Counted from the first letter of the stretch, positions 7,727-16,677 are shown. The stretch: 37,110 nt of DNA from Clostridia bacterium (GCA_029256365.1 JAQSYB010000001.1:1-37110), one strand, 5' to 3'. The notes: generated from the letters alone by a model not told the origin. Numbers and translations: made by a program.

Positions 7727-8540
7727 TATTATTTACCTCCTTTAAAATTTGAAGTATTGTACTTGCAGTTTCTTCAATGGCTTTATCGGCAACATTCAGT
7801 ACCATGCAGCCGATATCTTTCATTATTTGATCTGCATATTTTAACTCATAATCTATACGCTCAAAGCTGGCATAATTGGCTTCGTCGTTTAAACCGTGAG
7901 CTTTTAACCTTTCCAGCCGGATTGTATTCAGCTTTTGCTTGCTTGTTATCAATCCGAAGATTCTTTCCTTGGGTATTTCAAACAATTCCCTTGGAGGAAC
8001 TACCTCAGGCACGAGGGGTATATTTGCTACCTTAATATTCTTAGTAGCAAGATAAATACTTAAGGGAGTCTTTGAGGTTCTAGAGATGCCTATCAATACC
8101 AAATCAGCCTTCTTTATGGCTCTAGGGTCCTTGCAGTCGTCATATTTCACTGCAAAATCAATGGCTTCCATCCTATCAAAGTATTCCTCATTAAGCTTGT
8201 AGGTTGCTTCTGGAACAAGGTTTGGTTTTTGATTGATAATGTTTGATAAACTACTAAGGGCTTGTTCCATTATATCAAAATACGCAATGTTATTTTCTTT
8301 TGCCTTATGTATTAGATAATCTTTTAGTTCTTTTTGTACCATGTCGATTATAAGCAAGCTGTTTAAGTGCTTTGTGGATTCGATGATTGAGTCTATGGCC
8401 ATCCGATCTCTAACACAATGAATTCTATCAATGATAATATCATTGCCCGGAAACTGCGCGGCGGCGCTTTTGGCAACTGCTGCAGCTGTTTCTTCAAAGG
8501 AGTCGGATATTGCATATAAAATTGCATTAGCTGTTTTCAT
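7701..8540 (-). CDS. ppsR: PPDK regulatory protein (bifunctional kinase/pyrophosphorylase, DUF299)
   Basis: Member of the DUF299/YqfL family, which inactivates PPDK by ADP-dependent phosphorylation of the threonine next to the catalytic histidine and reactivates it by phosphate-dependent dephosphorylation. The family P-loop GISRTSKTP lies at residues 151-159, and the 279-residue length is usual. The gene sits directly before ppdK with overlapping ends, and the target motif TSH is present in that PPDK, so the substrate assignment is strong. It also overlaps the end of the upstream ccpN-like gene by 14 bp. The same gene pair (ccpN-yqfL) occurs in Bacillus, but there it is not next to a PPDK gene. 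Confidence 0.94.
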   Translation of the reverse strand: MKTANAILYAISDSFEETAAAVAKSAAAQFPGNDIIIDRIHCVRDRMAIDSIIESTKHLNSLLIIDMVQKELKDYLIHKAKENNIAYFDIMEQALSSLSNIINQKPNLVPEATYKLNEEYFDRMEAIDFAVKYDDCKDPRAIKKADLVLIGISRTSKTPLSIYLATKNIKVANIPLVPEVVPPRELFEIPKERIFGLITSKQKLNTIRLERLKAHGLNDEANYASFERIDYELKYADQIMKDIGCMVLNVADKAIEETASTILQILKEVNNSEKIRLQF

Positions 8541-9171
8541 TCAGAACCCTCATACCCTTCCCAAGCTCATATAATAGCTTGGTAAAAGTAGTTTTTGAAA
8601 CCTTACCTGTCACTTTTAACTCTTGCTTGCCATCCAAACCTTTTATGACTTCAACTACTGGGATGCTGTCAATTTCGTGAAGTATTATTTTTTCTGCTGC
8701 ATCCAACACACTTTCCTCATCGGTTGTGTAGATCACTTTAGGCATTCTAGACATAATCATCCCAATTGGCAGCTTTTTTACCTCAGTATTACCCACTGCT
8801 ATTTTGATAAAGTCCTTTCTAGATACCACCCCGGATAGAAATCCATTGTTTTCTACATATACAGTACCTGTATCCTCAAGAAATAGCCTTATAATCGCGT
8901 CATATACAGTCGTGTCTTCTGCTACCATAACAGGTTGAGATTTGATTTCTTTTACTTTAACATTTTTTATTACATCAAATATCGTACCACTTTTATAGAA
9001 GTAGCCCATTTTGGGCTTTGCCTCCAGAACCCCAGACATGGTAAGCACCGACAAATCAGGACGAATTGCAGCCCTGCTTACTTTTAGACTTTCAGCTAAC
9101 CGACTGCTGGTTATAGGCTGGTTTTCTTTTACAAGTTCAATTATTTGCTTTTGTCTGCTTGTAAATTCCAT
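8527..9171 (-). CDS. ccpN: CcpN-type transcriptional repressor with HTH and two CBS domains
   Basis: An N-terminal winged helix-turn-helix (about 1-60, with TSSRLAESLKVSRAAIRPDL) is followed by two CBS domains (about 75-200) that would sense adenine nucleotides. This architecture and length (214 residues) match CcpN/YqzB, the Bacillus repressor of gluconeogenic genes. The ATG at 9171 follows AGGTGA; the ATG seven codons earlier has no binding site. As first gene of a three-gene unit with ppsR and ppdK it probably controls its own operon, coupling PEP/pyruvate interconversion to energy state. The regulatory logic is inferred from the Bacillus homologue. Confidence 0.88.
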   Translation of the reverse strand: MEFTSRQKQIIELVKENQPITSSRLAESLKVSRAAIRPDLSVLTMSGVLEAKPKMGYFYKSGTIFDVIKNVKVKEIKSQPVMVAEDTTVYDAIIRLFLEDTGTVYVENNGFLSGVVSRKDFIKIAVGNTEVKKLPIGMIMSRMPKVIYTTDEESVLDAAEKIILHEIDSIPVVEVIKGLDGKQELKVTGKVSKTTFTKLLYELGKGMRVLNENS

Positions 9172-9181
9172 AACAATCACC

Positions 9182-9516
9182 TGCCCATCCAATATTTGAT
9201 ATATTCATATTTCAAAGTGGTATTTTAGTTAAATTTCTCCAATAAAAATCACATTATATGATTCCACATCTATGAATTTAATATTCAAAGATTACGTCAA
9301 AAAAAGATTGCTAATGTACTCAGCCCACAATAAATATTATCATAAATGTTCAAATAACTGCAACATTTTAATGAAAATATTGCAAATTTGATAAAGCATT
9401 CACATTTTATCCAAAATTAACACGTTGAAACTTGCACATTTATTATATCACTATTTTTATCTTTATTGGAATAGCAGTACTTACTATTCACTAAAATCTA
9501 CTATAAAATCACAAGA
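9182..9516. other. AT-rich intergenic region upstream of ccpN
   Basis: About 335 bp lie between ccpN and the terminator of the DUF4342 gene. Beyond the promoter candidate at 9243-9281, no gene, convincing small ORF or long inverted repeat is visible. It is strongly AT-rich with short A and T tracts. Confidence 0.6.
9243..9281 (-). promoter_or_regulatory. Candidate promoter and operator of ccpN-ppsR-ppdK
   Basis: TATAAT on the minus strand at 9253-9258 has a weak -35 (TTAAAT) at 9276-9281, 17 bp away. Overlapping the -10 and running toward the start site is TGTGATTTTTA (complement of 9243-9253), which fits 9 of 11 positions of the CcpN box TRTGHYATAYW as recalled from Bacillus. Both calls come from visual matching only. 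Confidence 0.4.
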
Positions 9517-9548
9517 AAAAACCCTCATTTTTTCAAACAAGGGTTTTT
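9517..9548 (-). terminator. Terminator of the yqfC-to-DUF4342 gene cluster
   Basis: Arms AAAAACCCT (9517-9525) and AGGGTTTTT (9540-9548). On the minus strand the stem ends in a run of T. It starts 15 bp after the DUF4342 stop codon. Confidence 0.82.
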
Positions 9549-9563
9549 CGTCATGTGATATGT

Positions 9564-10145
9564 CTACTGTTTAAAAGGACTATCCTCAGAATCAGTAGTG
9601 GTGTCAAATTCTACAGATGTTTTATAAGTAAATTGCTCTATATTTTCATCTTCTTTACGCTGACCAGTGGTTGCTTTTTTGATATCTCCAGCCATGTTCT
9701 TAATTTTTGATGCAATATCATCAGCAGTATTTGTTATTACTTCATTTATCGTAATAACTTCTTTATTTGGTCTCTCAACCTCTATTGTACATTTTGTCAA
9801 CAAAGCTGCTGCTGCACCTACTGCTGTATAAAGTGGTATAGCAAGTGCACCAATTGCTCCTGCTGTTACAGGAATATCAAGTATGATATAATCATCCTTC
9901 TTAACTTTTATCCTGCTAACATTACCAGTGTTTAGTATAGATTTTAGCTTATCCATCGCTTCCGAACCCTTAACGGATATTGATTCTGTTACAGTTTCTC
10001 CCCACTTCTTGCTGCCTGCATCTTCAATATTAATCAGGGCATCCACAACGTTGCCTGATGCTGCTTCTAAGGCTTCCTTTGCTTCCTTATAGCTGACACC
10101 AGTCCTATCTCTTATAATGTCGATTTTTTCTAGTGAAATATCCAT
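9564..10145 (-). CDS. DUF4342 protein with N-terminal UBA-like domain
   Basis: Function unknown. Residues about 1-45 (EKIDIIRDRTGVSYKEAKEA, then LEAASGNVVDALINIE) look like a UBA/TS-N helical fold, as found in elongation factor Ts. The middle (about 75-130) matches DUF4342, with IPVTAGAIGALAIPLYTAVG, a glycine- and alanine-rich hydrophobic segment that could be membrane-associated. The tail (about 150-193) is polar and acidic. It follows recO by 32 bp and precedes a strong terminator, so it is the last gene of its transcript. In Bacillus glyQS lies near this position; here it is absent. No enzymatic motif is visible. Confidence 0.8.
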   Translation of the reverse strand: MDISLEKIDIIRDRTGVSYKEAKEALEAASGNVVDALINIEDAGSKKWGETVTESISVKGSEAMDKLKSILNTGNVSRIKVKKDDYIILDIPVTAGAIGALAIPLYTAVGAAAALLTKCTIEVERPNKEVITINEVITNTADDIASKIKNMAGDIKKATTGQRKEDENIEQFTYKTSVEFDTTTDSEDSPFKQ

Positions 10146-10177
10146 CGAACAGTCTCCTTTCTTACTTTACAATTATT

Positions 10178-10933
10178 TTATACATTACTGTTTTTTATTT
10201 CGTTTAGGAAGTCCAAGCTCTTAAAGTGCTTATCCAGGTGGGCTTCTACAAACCTTTTTGTCAATTTGTCAATCTCATTAAAAATAGTATTATCAATTTT
10301 TAGAGTGTTTAGTCTTGAAATTTCACTATTTAATAGAGATTTGATTGCTTCCAAACTGCCTGGACTCACTCTTATAATGTTTTTTCCAAATTTTTCACAT
10401 TCATCACATATAATGCCACCCAGCACGATATCAAATTTATATCCCTGCACCTCAGTCTTACCACAGTGAACACATCGTTGTATGCTTGGCCTATATCCAC
10501 TTATATCCATCAGCTTCAGCTGGTAAGCTAAGTTTATCAGACCTATCGGTATTTCTCCCTCAGCCAAATAATATAGTGCTTTGGCCAATAGCAGGAACAA
10601 CCTCTCATTTGTTAATTCCTCCTCAGAAACAGCATCTGCCATTTCTACAAAGAAAACTGCATAGGAAAGCTTTAACAAATCATTTCTAAGATTATAAAAG
10701 GTCTCCTTTGTATCAGCCTGAGAAATATGATACATGCTGCTGCCCTTATAAAGTACAAACTCACTGAAGGCAAAGATCTCACTAGAAGCCAGTAGATTGC
10801 TTTTCGGTTTCCTGCAGCCTTTGGCTACCGCTTTTACCTTGCCTTTGCTTCGAGTAAGAATTGTTAGTATTTTGTCTGCTTCTCCCAGATTTGTATATTT
10901 CAAAACAATACCCTGAGTCTTAGAAATTCCCAT
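10178..10933 (-). CDS. recO: DNA repair protein RecO
   Basis: Recombination mediator that with RecR loads RecA on SSB-coated single-stranded DNA in RecF-pathway gap repair. The N-terminal OB fold (about 1-80) contains the typical TQGIVLKYTNLGEADKILT start. The helical C-terminal part carries a four-cysteine zinc site, Cys154, Cys157, Cys176 and Cys179 (CVHC..CDEC). The 251-residue length is normal. The ATG follows TAGGAG, 9 bp after the era stop. The era-recO pairing is a standard Firmicute arrangement. Confidence 0.96.
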   Translation of the reverse strand: MGISKTQGIVLKYTNLGEADKILTILTRSKGKVKAVAKGCRKPKSNLLASSEIFAFSEFVLYKGSSMYHISQADTKETFYNLRNDLLKLSYAVFFVEMADAVSEEELTNERLFLLLAKALYYLAEGEIPIGLINLAYQLKLMDISGYRPSIQRCVHCGKTEVQGYKFDIVLGGIICDECEKFGKNIIRVSPGSLEAIKSLLNSEISRLNTLKIDNTIFNEIDKLTKRFVEAHLDKHFKSLDFLNEIKNSNV

Positions 10934-10942
10934 GTTTCACTC

Positions 10943-11839
10943 CTACTTGTATCCCAAGTTCCTTAAAATGGAGTTGTTGTCTCGCCAGTTTTTCCTAACC
11001 TTTACCCATAGCTGCAAATTAACTTTACAGTCCAACAGATTCTCTAAGTCTATTCTGGCTTTGCTGCCTATTTCCTTAAGCATCTTTCCTTGCTTGCCTA
11101 TTATGATGCCCTTATGAGAATCCTTTTCACAATAGATATTTGCTTCAATATCTATCATGCCTCCCCCTTCTCTTTCCTTCATAGAATCAACCTCTACTGC
11201 TGTACCATGGGGTACTTCATCTGAGGTAAGCTCAAGAATCTTTTCTCTGATAAATTCCGATACTACAAATCGTTCCGTAACATCTGTGGTAATATCAGCA
11301 GGGAAGTACAGTGGTCCCTCTGGCAGCCTTTTCACGATTTCATCCAGTACTGCATTGGTATTGGTGCCCTCTTTTGCAGATACTGGTATCAAGCAGTCAA
11401 ATTGGCTCTCATCTGTACTGAATTTGGTCAATAATATCTCTAATTTAGATTTATCGATCTTATCTATTTTGTTTAGCACAAGTATTACCGGTGATTCTAC
11501 TTCTCTTGCCACTTCAATAATTTCCATATCAGCAGGACTGATATCTAGTGATGCATCAATGATTGCAATGACTACATCGACTCCCTTAAGTGACTCAGTT
11601 GCAGCATTTACCATATACTCTCCAAGCTTATGCTTGGGCTTATGAATCCCCGGTGTATCAATAAAAATAACTTGACTTTGCTCATCTGTGTAGATGCACC
11701 GTATTGAATTTCTAGTTGTTTGGGGTTTGCTGGAGATGATGGTTATTCTCTCTCCCAGCAGCTGATTAATTAGTGTAGATTTTCCTACGTTTGGCCGACC
11801 GATTACCGATACAAAGCCTGACTTAAACTTCTTTTCCAA
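10943..11839 (-). CDS. era: GTPase Era
   Basis: Essential GTPase for 30S subunit maturation that binds near the 3' end of 16S rRNA. Its G domain has G1 GRPNVGKS (14-21), G3 DTPG (61-64) and G4 NKID (123-126). The C-terminal KH domain shows GIIIGKQGKMLKEIG. The protein has 298 residues, as expected. It starts with TTG at 11839 after GAGGTGATAAT. It sits between cdd and recO, and ybeY, another rRNA maturation factor, lies upstream in the same transcript. Confidence 0.98.
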   Translation of the reverse strand: MEKKFKSGFVSVIGRPNVGKSTLINQLLGERITIISSKPQTTRNSIRCIYTDEQSQVIFIDTPGIHKPKHKLGEYMVNAATESLKGVDVVIAIIDASLDISPADMEIIEVAREVESPVILVLNKIDKIDKSKLEILLTKFSTDESQFDCLIPVSAKEGTNTNAVLDEIVKRLPEGPLYFPADITTDVTERFVVSEFIREKILELTSDEVPHGTAVEVDSMKEREGGGMIDIEANIYCEKDSHKGIIIGKQGKMLKEIGSKARIDLENLLDCKVNLQLWVKVRKNWRDNNSILRNLGYK

Positions 11840-11862
11840 ATTATCACCTCATAGTTTTATCC

Positions 11863-12243
11863 TTAGAATTTTGTAAAAGCTTCTGGCAGCAATTCCTTCA
11901 AGGTGTAAACCTTTGTATCCTTGCCATTTTCAAATATTAGTTTTAAATCTGTTCCCCACTCTGACATAAACTGTCTGCAAATGCCGCATGGATATGTATA
12001 ATCTCCGCTGCTGCTTACAACTGCAATGGCTTCAATTTCTTGCTCACCTTCAGATATCGCCTTACTAAAAGCCACTCTTTCTGCACAGATGGTTGCTCCG
12101 TAGGACGAATTTTCAATATTGCAGCCTGTATATACCTTACCACTCTTTGTGAGTAAGGCAGCGCCTACTTTAAACTTTGAGTACTTTGCATATGCATGCT
12201 CCATTGCGCTCTTTGCAGCTGTAACTAAGTGATTGTAATCCAT
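11863..12243 (-). CDS. cdd: Cytidine deaminase
   Basis: Zinc enzyme that deaminates cytidine and deoxycytidine in pyrimidine salvage. The zinc ligand and proton shuttle are Cys53 and Glu55 in TICAER; the other two ligands are Cys86 and Cys89 in PCGICR. The substrate loop CNIENSSYG precedes them. At 126 residues it is the small homotetrameric type. It lies immediately upstream of era, an order conserved in Bacillus, and 5 bp after the DUF3048 gene, so it is cotranscribed. Confidence 0.97.
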   Translation of the reverse strand: MDYNHLVTAAKSAMEHAYAKYSKFKVGAALLTKSGKVYTGCNIENSSYGATICAERVAFSKAISEGEQEIEAIAVVSSSGDYTYPCGICRQFMSEWGTDLKLIFENGKDTKVYTLKELLPEAFTKF

Positions 12244-12248
12244 ATCAT

Positions 12249-13301
12249 TTACTCCTTAATTTCAATTGTTGCATAGTTTGGTACAACTTGAATCCAGGTA
12301 TTCCCTTTGTTTAGTTGGATGGGATTTCCCTTTAAGTCTGTATATTCTGTTTTGCCTTGTCTGCTTTTTTTGCTCCACTTTATTTCAATAAGCTTTCCAT
12401 TTGTAATCAGATATCCTTTGCCAGTACCGACATTGGATAAATCCAAACGTCCAACAGAGTCAACAATTTTAGAGTTTACCTTCTCTACTATGATGTTTAC
12501 AGTACTTATTTCGGTATTTGTATCTTTATCCTTTAATCTTACACCATTTATTGTTCTAAAATATAGCTTTTGCTTTTCATCGTAATTGTAACCAGCTTTA
12601 TAATTATGCTTATAATCTATGACTAAGCTCTTGGTTGTCTTTCCATCTAAATCTAGAATGCTGTCGCTAAAATCCAAACCATATGACCACTTTTCATTAG
12701 ACCACTTTTTAAAATCCATTACTTCACGAGTTAGCTTTGTATTGGTATATAAATTATGTGGTGCTTTTCTATCGTTGGATCTCCAAAAGTTTTTTTCTCC
12801 ATTCAATTCGTTTAAAGAATCCACTTTTAGGGTTGTAATATCCTTTAATGCCTCTGGACTTCCTCCACAGTGTACAAAAACAGCATTGAATTCCATTGCC
12901 TTATCGATAAAATAAGATCTTGCACTTCTTACAGGGCCAATTTTATCCGGATTTTGATGATGATAAATTGCTAAATATCTCGTAATCCCACCCTCTGCCG
13001 GCATTTCATATACGATGTCCGCATTCATTAATCCGGATTGAGGTCTTGCACTTGCCATATTATCCATCATCACTGCTACGGGTCTCAAGCCCACTTCTTC
13101 TTCCGCAATAGGCAACCCTGTCAAAGGACATAGAAACAGTTCTTTTACGACGGGCGTCTCTTGTATAGGTGTCTCCACTACTATAGGATTTAAGTTATCG
13201 CTTGATGCAGGAAGTTCCTCATTTGTTTTCGCTCCTTTGCTACAGCCTGATAAACTCAATATGAAGCATAGTACGATTATAAAAATAGTATGCTTTCTCA
13301 T
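12249..13301 (-). CDS. DUF3048 (YerB-like) lipoprotein
   Basis: Function not established. The N-terminus is a lipoprotein signal with lipobox LSGC and lipidated Cys20, so it is anchored on the outer face of the membrane. The body (about 60-350) matches DUF3048 proteins, with PLTGLPIAEE, RPVAVMMDN, ARPQSG and EGGITRYLAIYH. The ATG at 13301 is chosen because the G-rich run upstream can act as binding site; a GTG at 13316 would begin inside that run. It is embedded between dgkA-PAP2 and cdd, an insertion relative to Bacillus order. An envelope role is inferred only from localisation. Confidence 0.88.
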   Translation of the reverse strand: MRKHTIFIIVLCFILSLSGCSKGAKTNEELPASSDNLNPIVVETPIQETPVVKELFLCPLTGLPIAEEEVGLRPVAVMMDNMASARPQSGLMNADIVYEMPAEGGITRYLAIYHHQNPDKIGPVRSARSYFIDKAMEFNAVFVHCGGSPEALKDITTLKVDSLNELNGEKNFWRSNDRKAPHNLYTNTKLTREVMDFKKWSNEKWSYGLDFSDSILDLDGKTTKSLVIDYKHNYKAGYNYDEKQKLYFRTINGVRLKDKDTNTEISTVNIIVEKVNSKIVDSVGRLDLSNVGTGKGYLITNGKLIEIKWSKKSRQGKTEYTDLKGNPIQLNKGNTWIQVVPNYATIEIKE

Positions 13302-13325
13302 AATACTGCCCCCCACTTTCTCAAT

Positions 13326-14027
13326 CTAAATAACAAAAATGTTATATATCAGTAATGTTATCAGTATTCCTAAGGCAGCGCCTAACACAACCTCAATCAC
13401 ACTATGAATTTTGCTTTCTACTCTACTTTGAACAACCAAGAAGCCAAGTAGAAAAGCAAAAAAACTTACCAAAACATTTTCACTTAATATTGCAGCAGCT
13501 GTTACCAAAGAAAATGCAACCGCTGCATGACCACTTGGCATACCTCCTTGCAGTATGTTATGAGATGCCAATTTCATTTTAATTAAGACAACCAGCAGCA
13601 GGATCCCCAAGATGATAAGTGTCGTAATGTGCAGCTCAGATTTTAGAATTCTAGAGATTATTGTTTCAGTCGTGGTAATCATTCTATTGAAAAACACCAA
13701 ATAGCCAATTACCAATGCATTTGCTGCTGCAAGAAACACAGCCCCAGCTGCTACATCTTTGGCAATCTTAGCCAAGGGATGAAACTTGTCTGTAACCAAA
13801 TCTATTGCCTTCTCAATCGCCGTATTGATCATCTCACAAATAAGCACCAAAGAAATTGCAAATGCAAGCATTATAATGTCTGTTTTGTTAAGCTTTGAAA
13901 ATAGACTGATTATAGTTACCAACAAAGCAGCTGTTAGATGTATGCGCATATTTCTTTGAGTTTTTAAGCAGTAAATCAAACCACTTAGGGCAAAGCCAAA
14001 GCTATCTAATAATCTTCTATTTCTCAA
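13326..14027 (-). CDS. dgkA: Diacylglycerol kinase fused to a PAP2-type phosphatase
   Basis: The N-terminal half (about 1-115) is a DgkA-type lipid kinase with three membrane helices and the active-site motif EMINTAIEKAID (Glu65, Asn68, Glu72). In Gram-positive bacteria this family mainly phosphorylates undecaprenol or diacylglycerol. The C-terminal half (about 130-233) is a PAP2 phosphatase-like domain with PSGH (164-167) and SRVESKIHSVIE (201-212). Glutamate stands where many PAP2 enzymes have aspartate, and no clear first PAP2 motif is seen, so activity of this half is uncertain. Together they could interconvert lipid-linked alcohols and phosphates. The start is TTG at 14027 behind AAAGGA. 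Confidence 0.92.
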   Translation of the reverse strand: MRNRRLLDSFGFALSGLIYCLKTQRNMRIHLTAALLVTIISLFSKLNKTDIIMLAFAISLVLICEMINTAIEKAIDLVTDKFHPLAKIAKDVAAGAVFLAAANALVIGYLVFFNRMITTTETIISRILKSELHITTLIILGILLLVVLIKMKLASHNILQGGMPSGHAAVAFSLVTAAAILSENVLVSFFAFLLGFLVVQSRVESKIHSVIEVVLGAALGILITLLIYNIFVI

Positions 14028-14042
14028 TATGCTATTTTCCTT

Positions 14043-14522
14043 TTATCTAGTTATATTAAGCAGTTGCAGTATATTATCCTGCTTTTGCAGCATTTCTTTT
14101 TCTTGCTGCTCATCCTCATGATCCATTCCTAGCAAATGCAGTATTCCGTGGACCACCAAAAACGACAGCTCCCGCTCAAAGCTGTGGCCATAATCAGAAG
14201 CTTGCTCTTGTGTCTTCTCAAGAGATATTACGATATCTCCCAAAAGTCTATCCTCTTGAACAAATTCATCTGCATTATTATAATTTACTTCTGTCTCTTC
14301 AAATTCCATCAATGGAAAGGAGAGTACATCTGTCGGTATGTCTTTGCCTCTATATTGCTTGTTAAGCTCTTTTATTTCTTGGTTATCGACAAAGGATATA
14401 CTTACTTCATAATCATCCTCTACTTCAATCTCCAAAGCCTTTTGAACCACCTTTTCCACCAAGGCCTCCATATTGGAATCTACTTCAATCTTGTCCTGTC
14501 TGTTATCTATTAAAACACTCAT
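14043..14522 (-). CDS. ybeY: Endoribonuclease / rRNA maturation factor YbeY
   Basis: Zinc-dependent RNase needed for 16S rRNA 3'-end maturation and late 70S quality control. The metal-binding signature HGILHLLGMDH supplies His125, His129 and His135. The strand RGKDIPTDVLSFP is also typical. Length is 159 residues. The ATG at 14522 has AAGGAG 8 bp upstream; a TTG one codon earlier is less likely. The gene lies between pgpH and dgkA, as in Bacillus. Confidence 0.96.
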   Translation of the reverse strand: MSVLIDNRQDKIEVDSNMEALVEKVVQKALEIEVEDDYEVSISFVDNQEIKELNKQYRGKDIPTDVLSFPLMEFEETEVNYNNADEFVQEDRLLGDIVISLEKTQEQASDYGHSFERELSFLVVHGILHLLGMDHEDEQQEKEMLQKQDNILQLLNITR

Positions 14523-14586
14523 CAATCCAACTCCTTATTCCTATTCTTTCGTTGTACATATTATTACCTCAATAAACACTGATATT

Positions 14587-16677
14587 CTAATCCGCTTGTA
14601 TATCTTTGATTGTTTCTGGATACTCAATTCTATCATGGAATATACCAGCCAATACCTTTACAAAAGCTTTTACTACCAAATCTAAGTCCTTCAGGGTAAG
14701 ATCTGTTTTATCCAGCTGTTCATCCTGCAGTTTATCCTTTATAATCTTCCGAACTCCTTGCTCAACTTGGTTCTGTGTTGGCTCAGTTAAAGATCTGATA
14801 TAGGCTTCTACAGAATCAGCCAGCATGACAATCGCAGCTTCCTTAGATTGAGGTCTTGGGAAATTATATCGGAATTTATCCTCTGTTACAGCTTCTGCCA
14901 CCTCACTATTCATAGCCTTATGATAAAAATACGCTACCAAGGTATTGCCATGATGCTCACGTATGATATTGATTACAGAAGAAGGCAGCTTATTTTTCGT
15001 TGCCAAATCTACTCCATCCTTTACGTGAGAGGTTATGATCAATGTACTTAGGTTAGGTGTAATTTTGTTATGAGGATTATCCTTTGTAATCTGATTTTCC
15101 TTGAAGAAATATGGCCTTTTCAGCTTTCCTATATCATGATAATATGCCCCTATTCTACAAAGTAGTGAATTTGCACCGATCTCCTCGGCTGCTGCTTCTG
15201 CTAAATTTCCTACTAGTATTGAGTGATAATAGGTGCCTGGAGCCTCTATAAGCAGTCTTCGCAGCAATGGCTGATTTGGATTTGACAACTCCAAGAGCTT
15301 GATGGGTGTTATGATATCAAAGGTAGCTTCTAGAAAAGGAAGTGTACCTATGGTTAAGACTGCCGAAAGGATACCCCCAACAAAGGCAAACATTGCATTT
15401 GTCAGCATAATTCGGGTGTCATAATTATTGATTAGACCAAAGCTTATAATGATCATTACACTCATCACACTAACCACTAGCCCAGCTAATACGATTGTTC
15501 CTCTATGATGTGTCTTATGTACCAACAGTGCTCCAGATATACCTGCTACAAGCATAGCTACCAATACTTCTGCATTTAAGCCGGTGATCATGCTTATAAA
15601 AACTGCAGTAATGATATTTGTAATGATGGCGATTTTAGGCTGAATCATGATTGAAATTACCATTGAGAATGCTGGCAGTAAAATAAGATATACAGAAATA
15701 CTTTTTGCCCCGGCTGCAGCAATAAGAGATATTACTATAATCAATCCGATCAGAAAAAGCTCACTGTTATTCTCCCACTGCTTTCTTGCAAATAAATTAC
15801 AATACAATATCAATATGAAAATTCCAGCCATGATACTTAAAGAATAGCCGGCATATAATCTAAATGCTGTAGAATTGCTTCTGCCATTGTCCAATAATCC
15901 AAAGGCCTCCAGCAGACTGAGCTGATGCGCTGTAACCTCTTGACCTTTTGTGATGATTTTTGAATCTTTCTTGATAATAACCTGCTCTACATTTCTTCTG
16001 GCTTCTTCTCTTTGTGCCGTCGTAGCTTCTTCATCATAGAACATGTTAGGTCTAATGATAATGATTGATAAATCTGCACCTAATTTATTTAATTCACTAT
16101 TATCTGTCAAATTATTAAAGAATTCCTTAATGGATTCTCTTCTATCATTTAATTTTGCTTCTTCAATATTTTCATTTAGCAACTGATTTGTGATATATAG
16201 TATTTTGTCCTTTAGCTTGTTAAGCTCCACTGTATCTGCCTTTAATAGTGCTTTGTAGTCCCCTTGATTCAACCCTATGTTAGACTGCTGCTCCATTAAT
16301 TGAAGCTTTTGATTGTTGTCCACATCTACTATACTTCTTATTTCTGTCAGTATCGAAAAAAAAGTCTCAATCTTTTTTTGAATGTCAATTTGCACAGTCC
16401 TATCTAGATTATAGACTGCTTGTACCGCCTCTTCTGCTGCTTTAATCTTAATTTCCGTAGCAGTCTTGTCCACCAAATCAGAAGGAGCGTAGATATCTTC
16501 TATGGCTACGTCTCCTACGTTGATATCGTATCTTTGGGGTGCTGTACTAATCACAAAAATTGACAAGATGGCTAAAAACAAACCAAAAAATATCAAAGAC
16601 TTTGTTGTCAAATCTATTTTAATAAAATTCTTCACTTTTTCATTTACATTTTTAAGGTTTCTAAGCTTATTAGCCAT
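14587..16677 (-). CDS. pgpH: 7TM-HD cyclic-di-AMP phosphodiesterase (PgpH/YqfF family)
   Basis: Membrane protein expected to hydrolyse cyclic-di-AMP to pApA. One membrane helix near residues 28-44 precedes an extracellular 7TMR-HDED domain (about 50-270). Then follow about seven helices (roughly 275-460) and a cytoplasmic HD domain with His514-Asp515 in YYHDIGKLKRP. Further HD-domain residues include ITSHVKDGVDLA and REHHG. At 696 residues it is of family size. The start follows AGGTGATAAA, 11 bp after phoH. Substrate is assigned by homology to characterised PgpH. Confidence 0.95.
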   Translation of the reverse strand: MANKLRNLKNVNEKVKNFIKIDLTTKSLIFFGLFLAILSIFVISTAPQRYDINVGDVAIEDIYAPSDLVDKTATEIKIKAAEEAVQAVYNLDRTVQIDIQKKIETFFSILTEIRSIVDVDNNQKLQLMEQQSNIGLNQGDYKALLKADTVELNKLKDKILYITNQLLNENIEEAKLNDRRESIKEFFNNLTDNSELNKLGADLSIIIIRPNMFYDEEATTAQREEARRNVEQVIIKKDSKIITKGQEVTAHQLSLLEAFGLLDNGRSNSTAFRLYAGYSLSIMAGIFILILYCNLFARKQWENNSELFLIGLIIVISLIAAAGAKSISVYLILLPAFSMVISIMIQPKIAIITNIITAVFISMITGLNAEVLVAMLVAGISGALLVHKTHHRGTIVLAGLVVSVMSVMIIISFGLINNYDTRIMLTNAMFAFVGGILSAVLTIGTLPFLEATFDIITPIKLLELSNPNQPLLRRLLIEAPGTYYHSILVGNLAEAAAEEIGANSLLCRIGAYYHDIGKLKRPYFFKENQITKDNPHNKITPNLSTLIITSHVKDGVDLATKNKLPSSVINIIREHHGNTLVAYFYHKAMNSEVAEAVTEDKFRYNFPRPQSKEAAIVMLADSVEAYIRSLTEPTQNQVEQGVRKIIKDKLQDEQLDKTDLTLKDLDLVVKAFVKVLAGIFHDRIEYPETIKDIQAD

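Noticed and set aside
9193-9516. Possible small gene or ncRNA upstream of ccpN
   Set aside because: No frame with a binding site, no extended inverted repeat and no terminator were found; only the promoter candidate is supported.
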